This document shows, one piece after another, positions 34,125 through 43,194 of a stretch of 64,000 nt of DNA. The DNA is taken from contig WPIO01000160.1 of assembly GCA_009760855.2 (NCBI GenBank), positions 124,001 to 188,000 on the forward strand, given 5' to 3'. A model generated the notes under the pieces. It had not been told where the DNA came from and did not search any database. It worked only from the letters and a program-made list of their open reading frames with translations. Positions within the stretch are counted from its first letter, which is position 1. Every line of letters starts with the position of its first letter. The stretch comes from Cristatella mucedo (taxonomy: Eukaryota; Bryozoa; Phylactolaemata; Cristatellidae). A program made the translations under genes and the position numbers.

Positions 34125-34540
34125 TATTGTAGTTGTAATGATAATATATTTGATATAGCGCACTCAGAGAACTCAATCTCTTTCTAGGTGCTTTACATTT
34201 GCTGCAAAGGAAACACGACTGAATTGTTAGTGGCGGAATGCTGAATAAACAACAAGAATAACAAGTTTTAGGGGTGGCGTGCAAAGCACAGGGTCAGCAT
34301 GCAAGTTTGATTAGCGGCAGCATGCACAGTGTCAGCACATACAGGGCGAACCGAAGGGACCCACTAAATGCTGTCATAAATGGATGCGTTTCTAGTTCTT
34401 TTTTAAATGTGGACAAGACAGGAAATGTCGTGACGCAGGTCGGGAGTGAGTTCCAGGCTCTGGGAGCATATGAACTAAAGGCTCTGTCTCCAAAGGATTT
34501 GAGATTTGCAATAGGTGTGGGTAAACAGTTAGAATGGTTA
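34125..34540 (-). mobile_element. L2-A 3' fragment
   Basis: From the reversed tail (34155-34210) through the 3' UTR to the reversed ORF end ('gtcgggagtgagttccagg', 'gtgggtaaacagttag'). Confidence 0.88.
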
Positions 34541-34835
34541 TAATAATAATAATAATGTAATTAATAGTGCATTCAATATAGCGCCCTCAGAGAACTCGAA
34601 TCACTTTCTAGGATTTATATATTTGCTACAAAGGAAGCACGATCGAATCGTAATTGGTAGCACGCTCAAAAATCACCACGAATAACTCGGTCAGGGGTGA
34701 CGTAATGATTAGCGGAAGCGCGCTCGACGAACAACAAGCGTAACTTGGTTAGAGGTGACATGCGAAGGGTCAGCATGCAAATTTGGTTAGTGTCAGCATA
34801 CACAGCGTCAGCTCGCAGAGGACGAACCTCTTTCT
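34541..34835 (-). repeat. L2-A 3' UTR fragment
   Basis: A second, independent reversed tail begins directly after the previous copy ('atagcgccctcagagaactc', 'ggaagcacgatcgaatcg', 'gggtcagcatgcaaatttgg'). Confidence 0.85.
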
Positions 34836-35124
34836 CGCCTCTTTTACGCGGCTCAGGGAAGAGGACAGTCTGCGTGCTCTCCCTCCGGCGAGGTAGCCGG
34901 CAAAGCCGCCAGAGCCGCCCACTTCCGCTAGCTACAGCGAGCCCGCTCCTACGAACGGCAGGGCCGTTCGCGTTGCTCGGGGTTGCTGAGGCGAGCGAGC
35001 GCGAAACTCGGCAGCCAATTCGCACGTTTGGCCCGCGCTTGGCCAACGAATATAATCGCGCACCGCTGCGCCACCTAGTAGGCAAATTCGCAGCATCGAG
35101 GACTGTGAAGAAAATATTTGTGTG
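34836..35124. other. no gene seen
   Basis: GC-rich unique sequence between an L2-A fragment and the 5' edge of L2-B. Confidence 0.4.
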
Positions 35125-37735
35125 TGACAGGCCGCTACTGATTGTAGGAGACTTCAATATTCACGTTGACAACCCTAGCAACAGTCAGGTCCGCTCATTT
35201 CTTGACTGTCTGGATAATCTTGGTTTGGCCCAACACGTTAATCATAGCACCCACGTCGGTGGCCACATTCTAGATCTCGTGATCACTAAGGATGTCCTCC
35301 CCACTGACTTTGTGGTGTGCCCACTGACCCTCTCAGATAATTGTTCGGTCTCGTTTACTGTTCCTGCTCCCTCGTACGTGCAGGGCAATGTCGAATTTGC
35401 CAAACGACGTAACTTACAAAGCATTGACATGGACAAGCTTTTGAAATCTGTTTGTGATGCTTCTTGATCTGCACTCAGACTCGACCGGCAGCCTCGATAC
35501 CCTCACTGATGCGATGAACATGACACTCAGGAGTGCTCTTGACAAGCATGCTCCCGTTCGCTCTATCCGTGTTCAAAGTCGTCGAGATTGCTTTCAATTT
35601 ACAAAAAAAACTCCTTAAGATGCGCCGTGTTCAGCACAGGCTGGAACGTCGTTTCAAGAAATCGGGGTCTGAGGCAGACCTAGTCAATTTTAAAGACTTC
35701 CTTCGTGTTTACACACGAAAGCTTAAAAAAGCCAGGGCTTCTTTTTTCATTAGAAAACTGAATTCCTGCCAGTCGGACACTAAACAGATTTACAAGACAG
35801 TAAACCATTTACTGGCCAATGCTGTCAGGTCTTACTCCCCAGATATTAAGGGCTCAGCCGAAAAGTTTTCAGCCTTCTTTACTGAAAAAAATGTACACAT
35901 TCGTGCCTCCATTAAGCCCGCTCCGACCAAAGCAATCGCCGTTCCTCAACCTGTGACCTTTCTTAAAACATTCTCTGATGTTTCTGCCTGTGATGTGGCT
36001 GCCTTAATAAGGTCTAGAAAAAAGAGCTCGTCTCCTGAAGACCCTATACCTTCATCTCTGTGGTCTTCACTTGCAGACCAACTTAGCCCTGCCATAACCA
36101 AGATTTTTAATGCTTCTTTGGGAAAAGGGATCGTCCCCAAGTCCTTCAAATCGGCAATCGTTAGACCTATTCTTAAAAAGCCTGGATTAGACACAGAGGT
36201 CCTTTAAAATTATCGCCCAGTTTCCATTCTTCCTTTCTTATCAAAGATTCTTGAAAAAATTGTTGCTAAGCAGCTAGTTGAACATATTGAAAATAATGGA
36301 ATGTCAGAAACATTTCAATCAGGTTTCAAGAGGCAGCACTCTACCGAAACTGCTCTCCTCCGTGTTAACAATGACATTCTACGTGGCAACGACGACGGGA
36401 ATGTCACTGTCCTAGCTCTGCTAGATCTGTCTGCTGCCTTCGACACGATTGATCACGAAGTTCTGCTTGAACGACTGAGAACAACGATCGGTCTGGCAGA
36501 CGAAGCACTGGCGTGGTTTAAATCATACTTGTCTGATCGTGTTCAATCCGTGTCGTGTGGGGGCCAGGTCTCAGACATAAGAAGGGTCACGTGTTGTGTC
36601 CCTCAAGGGTCTGTACTTGGTCCCTTGCTGTTCTCCATTTATACTCAACCTCTGGGAAAAGTGATTAAGGCCCATGGAATAGGATATCACTTCTATGCTG
36701 ACGATACTCAGTTGTATTTGTCATTTAAACCGTCGGAATCTGCTGCAGCAACTGAGAAACTGAATGCTTGCCTTGCCGATATTCGATCCTGGATGTCGGA
36801 AAACTTCCTGAAATTAAATGACGATAAAACCGAACTGCTTCTCATAGGACGCCCTAAGCGTGTGGCTGGATTAAAAGGCTTTGCCGTTCTAATATGTGAT
36901 GCTATTGTGCGACCTTTACCACGTGCTCGAAATTTAGGTGTCGTGTTTGACAGCTGCCTCAATTTCAAAAGCTTCATTCAGAAGACTGCCTCTACAGCTA
37001 GCCATCACATCCGATCCCTATCCAAGATTAGAAGCTGTCTCCCACAGTGGCTTGTAAAAATTTAACTAGCTGTTTAGTTCTGTCTCGGCTTGATTATTGT
37101 AATTCCCTTTTGGCTGGGCTACCAAAGAAAGCTAGTATGCCACTACAGCGGACTATGAATATGGCTGTAAGGCTGGTCTTCAAGTCCCAGCGGTTTGAGC
37201 ACGTGTCACCTTTGCTGGAAGAGCTAGGATGGTTGCCGGTTGAGCAAAGGATACGGAGCAAAGTTCTTACGCTGACCCACAAGGCCCGCCACGGCTTGGC
37301 TCCTTCATACCTAGCTGAACTGCTACATCAGTTTCAGCCTGTTCGCGCCCTCAGGTCCTGTGTGTACAATAAATTAGCTGTCCCATTGCTCCGCTTAAAG
37401 ACAGTTGGCGACAGAAGCTTTAGCTCTGCAGGTCCTAGACTGTGGAACTCGCTTCCACAATTCTTACGCAACGACATCTACTCTCCAACTGCCGACTATG
37501 GCACATCTTTTTCAGCGGTCCTGAACTGCTACGTCTATGCTACTCAATACCTCAACTGCTCTCCTAACTCTGCTGTGCTTCCCACTTTCTCTTTGTTGCG
37601 TGAGACGAAGTCTGTTGGCTACCGAATGCGTACCGAAAGCCGCTTAGGCTGTGAGTGCGCTATACAAAACTCTCCTGCGTTACGCCCACATGGTCTTTAT
37701 GACTTTGTGGAGTTACTAACGGAGATACATTACAA
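35125..37735 (+). mobile_element. L2-B LINE, long 5'-truncated copy
   Basis: A non-LTR retrotransposon of L2/CR1 type. It begins within the endonuclease at LLIVGDFNIHVD, continues through HVGGHILDLVIT and a linker region, then the RT domain: NYRPVSILPFLSKILEK, LLDLSAAFDTIDH, GSVLGPLLFSIYTQ and the catalytic YADD at 36694-36705. The C-terminal region (LDYCNSLLAGLPKKA, ELGWLPVEQRI, AGPRLWNSLPQFLR) and 3' UTR follow, ending 'gagatacattaca'. It is not functional as it stands: a small deletion near 35459 shifts frame relative to the other copy, TAA at 36205-36207 interrupts the ORF just before NYRPVS, and a further break lies near 37050. The amino-terminal half of the endonuclease is absent. Confidence 0.92.
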
Positions 37736-38251
37736 ACTGTTCGCTGCTCCGACAGCTGTTCGCTCCTCCCTCTATCCGCTCTCCAGCGATAGTGCAAAGC
37801 GCGAGCTCGCTGCCCCGCGCCCACAGCTCGCGCGCGCGAACTCCGCCATACTTCCTGCGCACCCACTTTCATCCTGCACGCTTCCGACGCGGCATTTTCC
37901 TGCGTACGCAAGCACTGCCTTTTTGCAAGCTTCTTGCACCTTTAATTTCCAAGGAGTCTTATCAAATGTATTATTATTGTTATTATTATTATCACCTTTG
38001 CAACCCAAACGATTTCTGTGCGGTCTTCACTTTCAAGGTCGACGGCCTTCGAGTGTTTCCTTAGAAAAAAAGGAATCTTGGGCGAGATCTGAGTGCGCTG
38101 CGTCTAGCTGAGGTTGAGCACTCCGTCGGCCACAGTAGTCACGTACTAAGCAGGGTCGACTCCAGACTTTGTCTGCGTCGGATTTTGCAGAGTCACCGTG
38201 GCCGTGTTAGCGCGCCGAAGCCTGAGCGAGAAGAGGAAGATACGTACAATT

Positions 38252-38252
<1 letters not shown>

Positions 38253-38317
<65 letters not shown>

Positions 38318-38322
38318 AAGTA
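38253..38322. repeat. (TA)n-(TG)n-(TA)n microsatellite
   Basis: TA run, about 32 bp of TG, then TA. Confidence 0.95.
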
Positions 38323-38623
38323 ATATATAAGATATAAGAATAAGACATAACCTAGAGAGCTGCGTGGCGCCCCGGAAGCTCGCGTGGCTCCTTCTGTGGC
38401 TCGCGCCGCTCCTTTCCGCTCCTTTTCCGTCGCGCTAGGTCGCTCAGGTGCGGTCGACGCAAAGCGCCGTTGATGCGTCGGCGTCGAAGGCGAAAGCCGT
38501 CCAATAGCGAACGCGTGCAAAGGTGAAGGCGGTAGAGAAATAAGTAAGAAAGGGTAGTGAGTGCAGGTGACTCGTAACGTCGGCGCGTCGACGACGAAAA
38601 AGCTGCGTCTTCTACGCAACTCG

Positions 38624-38648
38624 CGAACGTTCTGGAACGTCCGCGAAC
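38624..38648. promoter_or_regulatory. heat-shock-element-like array
   Basis: GAA at 38625, TTC at 38630, GAA at 38635, a one-mismatch unit at 38640 and GAA at 38645 keep an exact 5-nt period, the known arrangement of HSF binding sites. No adjacent gene is identified, so function is unproven. Confidence 0.3.
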
Positions 38649-39242
38649 TTGCCTCGAGTGCAAACTAGCGTCGCTACTAGGACGTAGCAGTTGCGAAATA
38701 GCGTCGAGCGTAGCCGTGTCTGCAGCGCGCTTCGCACTTGGAAGTCGCCGTTTTTGCTTGCTAAAAGGCTGCTGCGTGCCCGAGCGAATGCTTAAAATGC
38801 CAGATGGCTGCCATGGTATTGCTCAACCATTGGGGAGGGGGTGCACTTTAACTCATTCCTTCTGTCTGCAGGAAGCTGGACGCGAAGGACCGTCGAGGAA
38901 GCACTCTCTTAAAGCAGCGTAGTGGTGCTGCAGAGTGAAAGAATACGATGGCATTCGGCGCTTGGATGAGCGATGGCAAGGCAGAATCGATTGTTCAGGA
39001 GGACGTGGGAGTTTCAAGAGGCACAGACTGAAAGAGCAGCCCTACTACCAACACTCTGCAGGACCGCCTCTTTGAATCGGGTCCAAGTGTATATCTATGT
39101 ATGTCCAGGTGTACATCTATGTATTTACTGGTGTATATCTATGCCGGCGTGGGCCCAGTCGGGGATCCCGTATTAGTAATACGTCAGTTATAAGCGGCCT
39201 CAGAGAGCACTCAGAGATCAAGCGAAATACGAGCGCCTAATC

Positions 39243-39600
39243 CCAATAATAATACATTTGCATATAGCGCCCCCAGAGAACTCAGTATCTCTTTTGAGGC
39301 GCTTTAAATACGCTGCAAAGGAAGCACGATCGAATGGCTAGCGTTAGCACGCTTGCTCAATGGTAACGAGCATAACATGGTTAGAGGTGACACGCGCAGG
39401 GTCAGCATGCGAATGCGGTTAGTGACAGCATTCGCGGTGTACGGAGCAGGCGTAAGCGCACAAAGGACGAATCGCGTGGGCTCGAATATTGTGTCCAATC
39501 GACTGCTGAGCCACTTGGGCTCGGATTTAGCGGAGGGTACCGCTGAGAGGATTTGCTGGATTTGCAGCGCATCTTGGCAGACGGACTGATTTGGGGCTAA
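39243..39600 (-). repeat. L2-A 3' UTR fragment, then decay
   Basis: Reversed tail 'atatagcgcccccagagaac', 'ggaagcacgatcgaatgg', 'gggtcagcatgcgaatgcgg'. The relation to L2-A becomes weak after 39490. Confidence 0.8.
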
Positions 39601-39979
39601 GTATAGTGGGATAGTAGCAGTTTTCGGCACACTGGCAAATCAGTGTTAAAACCGTCGAATATATCGAAAGCGAGGCCCCCCGCATGTTTGCCTGGATGTT
39701 AAGTTGTCGCTTTTCTTGACCAAGATCGCAAGTTTGAGTCCTACAGTTATATTACATTGTAACTATATTGTAGCATTGTTTATATATATATTTATTAATT
39801 AATATTGTGTACAATTATTGCAATAATTATCAATATATATATATATATATATTATATTTATAAGTATATTGTGTCTTTTGAAAAAGCGATTTCTGCGATA
39901 GCCTTCTTCGAGGAGAGACTCTTCTGCCCCTGGATAAGCGAGGCTATTCGATCTGCTAACATTAGTTTCACTTTTATTT
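39601..39979. other. no gene seen; AT-rich
   Basis: AT-rich with (TA)n at about 39830-39856. Confidence 0.4.
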
Positions 39980-40146
39980 ACTAGCTGATTTGGCAGCCTC
40001 TTTTGTATAGCGACAGATGAGCCTTTATGGCTGTCACCACCACCGCTTGCAGCAGCGATAAAGAATCGCCCACCACAGGAATCGAACTCGCGACCTCGGA
40101 CCATGGTCATGAAAAGCAACCGCCTGGTGTGCCATCACGGCTCACC
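39980..40146 (-). mobile_element. SINE-1 copy
   Basis: Reversed tail 'actagctgatttggcagcct', 'ttgtatagcgacagatgagc', B box 'gaatcgaactcgcgacc', head 'gtgtgccatcacggctcacc'. Part of the A-box region is deleted. Confidence 0.9.
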
Positions 40147-40523
40147 AATTTACCTTGCCCATAGGCTGAGACTCAGTGGTAAGTGGCAGGTGGCATCCGC
40201 CGGTCACGTGGTCACGCTGAACGGGCGGAGACCAAAGCTCGAGTGTATTCTCGATCGAGAGCGACCGAATAAAAATCCCCTGAGGTGAGGCACGCCGAGT
40301 TGAATTGACCTAGCTAGACCGATTTGTTTAGACCGAGGAAAGCGGCGAGCGCTTACGCAGGCATGCATCGAGTCTTTCGCTTTTCATGATCAAGTTCAAG
40401 GAGGGCTTATGAGTTTTCAGAATTGAGAGAGCGATCGGTTCGTCGCATGCACGTACAAACAATGGCATTGACCTTTGGCATTGAAACTGCCTCGTCACTC
40501 CAACGACGATAAATAAGTAAATA
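40147..40523. other. no gene seen
   Basis: Unique-looking sequence between two SINE-1 copies in the same orientation. Confidence 0.4.
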
Positions 40524-40678
40524 AATCCTAGCTGATTTTACAGCCTCTTTTTCTATAGCGACAGAAGAGCCTTTACGGCCATCACCACCGCTGGCAATGA
40601 CGATAAAGGATCGCCCACCGCAGGAATCGAACTCACGACTTAGGTCGTGAAAGCAACCGCCTTACCTAGTGTGCCATG
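40524..40678 (-). mobile_element. SINE-1 copy
   Basis: Reversed tail 'aatcctagctgattttacag', B box 'gaatcgaactcacgac', A box 'ccttacctagtgtgccat'. The extreme 5' head is missing. Confidence 0.9.
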
Positions 40679-40719
40679 AAAGAAGCTCAGGGTCGTCTTC
40701 GCTGCACGGTAGTAATAGC

Positions 40720-41250
40720 AATAACAGTAATAATAAACTTGGTATAGTGCCCTCAGAGAACTCAATCTGTGTCTGGGCACTTTACATTTGCTGCAATGGA
40801 AGCATGATCGAACGGTTAGTGGTAGCATGTTCAATGACAACAAGCATGACATTATTAGAGGTGACATGTACCGGGTCAGCATGCAAATATATAGTTAGTA
40901 GCAGCATGCGAAGTGTCAGCATACATACGCCTACAAAAGACGAATCGCAGGGACCCATTAAATGCAGTGATAAATAGGTGCGTTTTCAGTTTCTCGTTAA
41001 ATGTGGTCAAGTCAGGAGATGTCGTGACGCAAGTCGGAAGAGAGCTCCAGGCTTTGGGGGCATGCGAACTAAATGCATGCGGTCTCCAAAGGATTTCAGG
41101 TATGTACGAGATATGGGTACACAGTTAAATGCCGACGGTAGCAGAAAAATGACACAGACAGCGACGACGAGCGCTCGTCGCTGTCTATGTCATTTTCCTA
41201 TGTCATATCGAGTCCGTATCCATAGTGCTGACAAGCCTGTTTAGCAGAGG
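40720..41250 (-). mobile_element. L2-A 3' fragment with terminal fold-back
   Basis: Reversed tail, 3' UTR and ORF end as in other copies. From 41125 it carries the same non-L2-A sequence seen at 21312-21425, here interrupted by a 22-bp inverted repeat (41146-41196). Confidence 0.85.
41146..41196. repeat. 22-bp inverted repeat, 7-nt loop
   Basis: Arms 41146-41167 and 41175-41196 pair with one mismatch. The homologous site near 21337-21375 has the left arm but a different continuation. Confidence 0.9.
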
Positions 41251-41480
41251 CGAACGGCTTGAGTGAGCTCCAGGTTTTGGGAGCGTACGAACTGAAGGCA
41301 TGGTCTCCGGAGGATTCGAGGTTTGTACGAGGTATTGGTAAGCAATTAGAGACCAAAAGGCGGGTGGTACGATGCTTAGCCTGGCCGGGGAGTAGATCCG
41401 ATGGATAGGCTGGAAGTCGATGCGTTGCTTGACTGGGAGCCAGAGCTCGAGTCGGCAAGAAGGGGTGAGATGCGATTGCG
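41251..41480 (-). repeat. second L2-A fragment
   Basis: After 41260 the reversed ORF end starts again ('gtgagctccaggttttggga') and continues to 'gaagtcgatgcgttgcttga' and 'gagtcggcaagaaggggtga'. Confidence 0.8.
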
Positions 41481-42160
41481 TCTACTCAGCTGGAGGACAC
41501 CTTTCAGGGAGGGAAACGTATTGAGTTCGGATATTTGCACGATTTGCATATTTGCTCGGCATATTCCTGCAAGTCCCTCGTCCGTCGTTCTCAAATTGAC
41601 ATGCCGGTACCGGCGGCTGGCCTGGAGCGAGATTAACCCACTTGCCAACATCGTTAAGGCTGGCTGAACTTGAGCCGAGGCTGATCCCCCACGATCCCAA
41701 ATATATTGGCTCGACGAACGTAGGCGGCGCAGCCGTTTGGTCATTTGTCAGCCGCAGCGCGACACCCACTCGGTATAGATCGCCCCCGGACGGAGAAGCT
41801 GCCAGCCGTTCTTTGGCTCGCAGCGCTCGCTCGGAGTCTCTAAAAGCAGGCTGCCTGGCGGCCGGATGCTTGGACGCAAAAAGGCCCGGCTCCATCTAGT
41901 GGAGCCGCCGGCTGGTTAAGCCGGATCGGTGTTAAGCCGACCGATGAAAACTTGACGTGGCGCAGAATAACGTTGCTGCCTTATTTAGCACTCGAGACTT
42001 CGTCCAGCCAGAGCTCCGAGGAGACTCGTGAATTATGAGCTGTCGCGTTCTCCTGGTCGAATGTAGATGCGAGCGGCTTTTGGTAGTCTAGGTCGCCTTT
42101 AAACTTCGGAGGTGTGGGGAGCTTCGGGGTCCGTTCTCTGTCCCAGTTTCTTTCCCATCT
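41481..42160. other. no gene seen
   Basis: Unique-looking sequence. Opposing open frames at 41482-41895 and 41642-41899 have no recognisable domain. Confidence 0.4.
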
Positions 42161-42705
42161 TTATCTCTCTCTCTCTCTCCCTCCCTCTCTCTGTCTCTCT
42201 TTCTCTTCCGATCATTCTCTCTCTCTCCCTTTCCCTCTCTCTCTTCCTCTCGCTCTCTCTCTCTCTCTCTCTCCCGATCCCCCTTTCTCGATCCACCTCA
42301 CTCGATCCCCATCTCTCTCTCTCTCTCTCTCACGATTCGTCTCAATCTCTCTCTTTCTTTCTCTCTCTTCCCCCTCTCCCTCTTCCTCCATCTCTCCCTC
42401 CCTTCCCTCTCTCTCTCTCTCTCTTTCTCTCGCCCTCTCTCTCTCTCTCTCTCTCAATCCCTCTCTATCAACCCCCTCTCTCTCTCTCTTGATCCCACAT
42501 CTCTCTCTCTCTCTCTCTCTCTCAATCCTTCTCTCTCTCTCTCGCTCCTCTCTCTCTTCCTCCCTTCCTCTTCCTCTCTCTCTCTTTTTCACTCTCATCC
42601 ACTCTCTTTCTTTCAATCCGTCGCTCTCTCTTTCTCTCTCGACCACTCTCTGTCTCTCCCTCGCTCTTTTTTTGTCTCCCTCATTCTCGCTCTCTCTTCT
42701 CTCTT
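42161..42705. repeat. polypyrimidine (CT-rich) tract, about 540 bp
   Basis: Almost continuous C and T on the plus strand with rare 'gatc' and 'caat' interruptions. The Ser/Leu-rich frames across it are artefacts. Confidence 0.95.
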
Positions 42706-42714
42706 CGCCCCTGG

Positions 42715-42873
42715 TTGCTTTCGTCACAAAACGCAATCGTAGCTTTCATTCCAACGCCGACGACACCGAGCTCTACTTAAGCTTTAAGCATTCTAACGCT
42801 TCTCATTTGACTGACATTCGGACCAACTCAATTTCCTTGCTGCTAGAATGGACGACATTCGCTCTTGGGTGGC

Positions 42874-42912
<39 letters not shown>

Positions 42913-43193
42913 ATTAGACATAGCACCCTCAGAGAACTAAATCTCTTTCTAGGCACTTTGCACTTACTACTATCCTGGAGCTTGAAGATGACAAGGCCAG
43001 CCTAATAGTTATCGGCAAGTCCAAGGCTACCCGCAGCTTGGTAGATCTAACACTCAAGATTCTTTTACCTGGCATAGCTCCAGTGACGTTGGCCGGTGAT
43101 CTGTACCTAAAATGCCATTTAGACTTGCCTAGGTGAGCACATTTCAAGCGCTATCAAGTCAACTAACTTGCAGCTGAGCAAAATCAAGGTCAG
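42715..43193 (+). mobile_element. old L2 element, 5' piece, split by later insertions
   Basis: Frame fragments follow the RT order: FHSNADDTELYLSF (catalytic motif mutated from YADD to NADD), MDDIRSWVAN, LELEDDKASLIVIGKSKA, VDLTLKI and SAIKSTNLQLSKIKVRA. A reversed L2-A tail (42870-42962) interrupts it. The element appears to resume at 45590-45770. Confidence 0.75.
42870..42962 (-). repeat. L2-A tail inserted in the old L2
   Basis: AAT repeats, 'catagcaccctcagagaact', 'ctaggcactttgcactta'. It falls between WVAN and LELEDDK of the older element. Confidence 0.8.
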
Positions 43194-43194
43194 A

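Larger units (their letters stand above)
37736..39242. other. no gene seen
   Basis: It contains ATT repeats at 37968-38010 that may be a decayed L2-A tail, a TA/TG/TA microsatellite (38253-38322), a heat-shock-element-like motif (38624-38648) and three units resembling 'gtgtatatctatgtat' (39088-39147). Open frames are not supported. Confidence 0.4.

Noticed and set aside
34745-35467. 240-codon frame as a separate host gene
   Set aside because: Its second half is the L2-B endonuclease; the first half is unrelated flanking DNA that happens to be open.
42112-42917. 267-codon Ser/Leu-rich frame
   Set aside because: The first part is a polypyrimidine tract; only the end (NADDTELYLSF) has meaning, as an old RT fragment.
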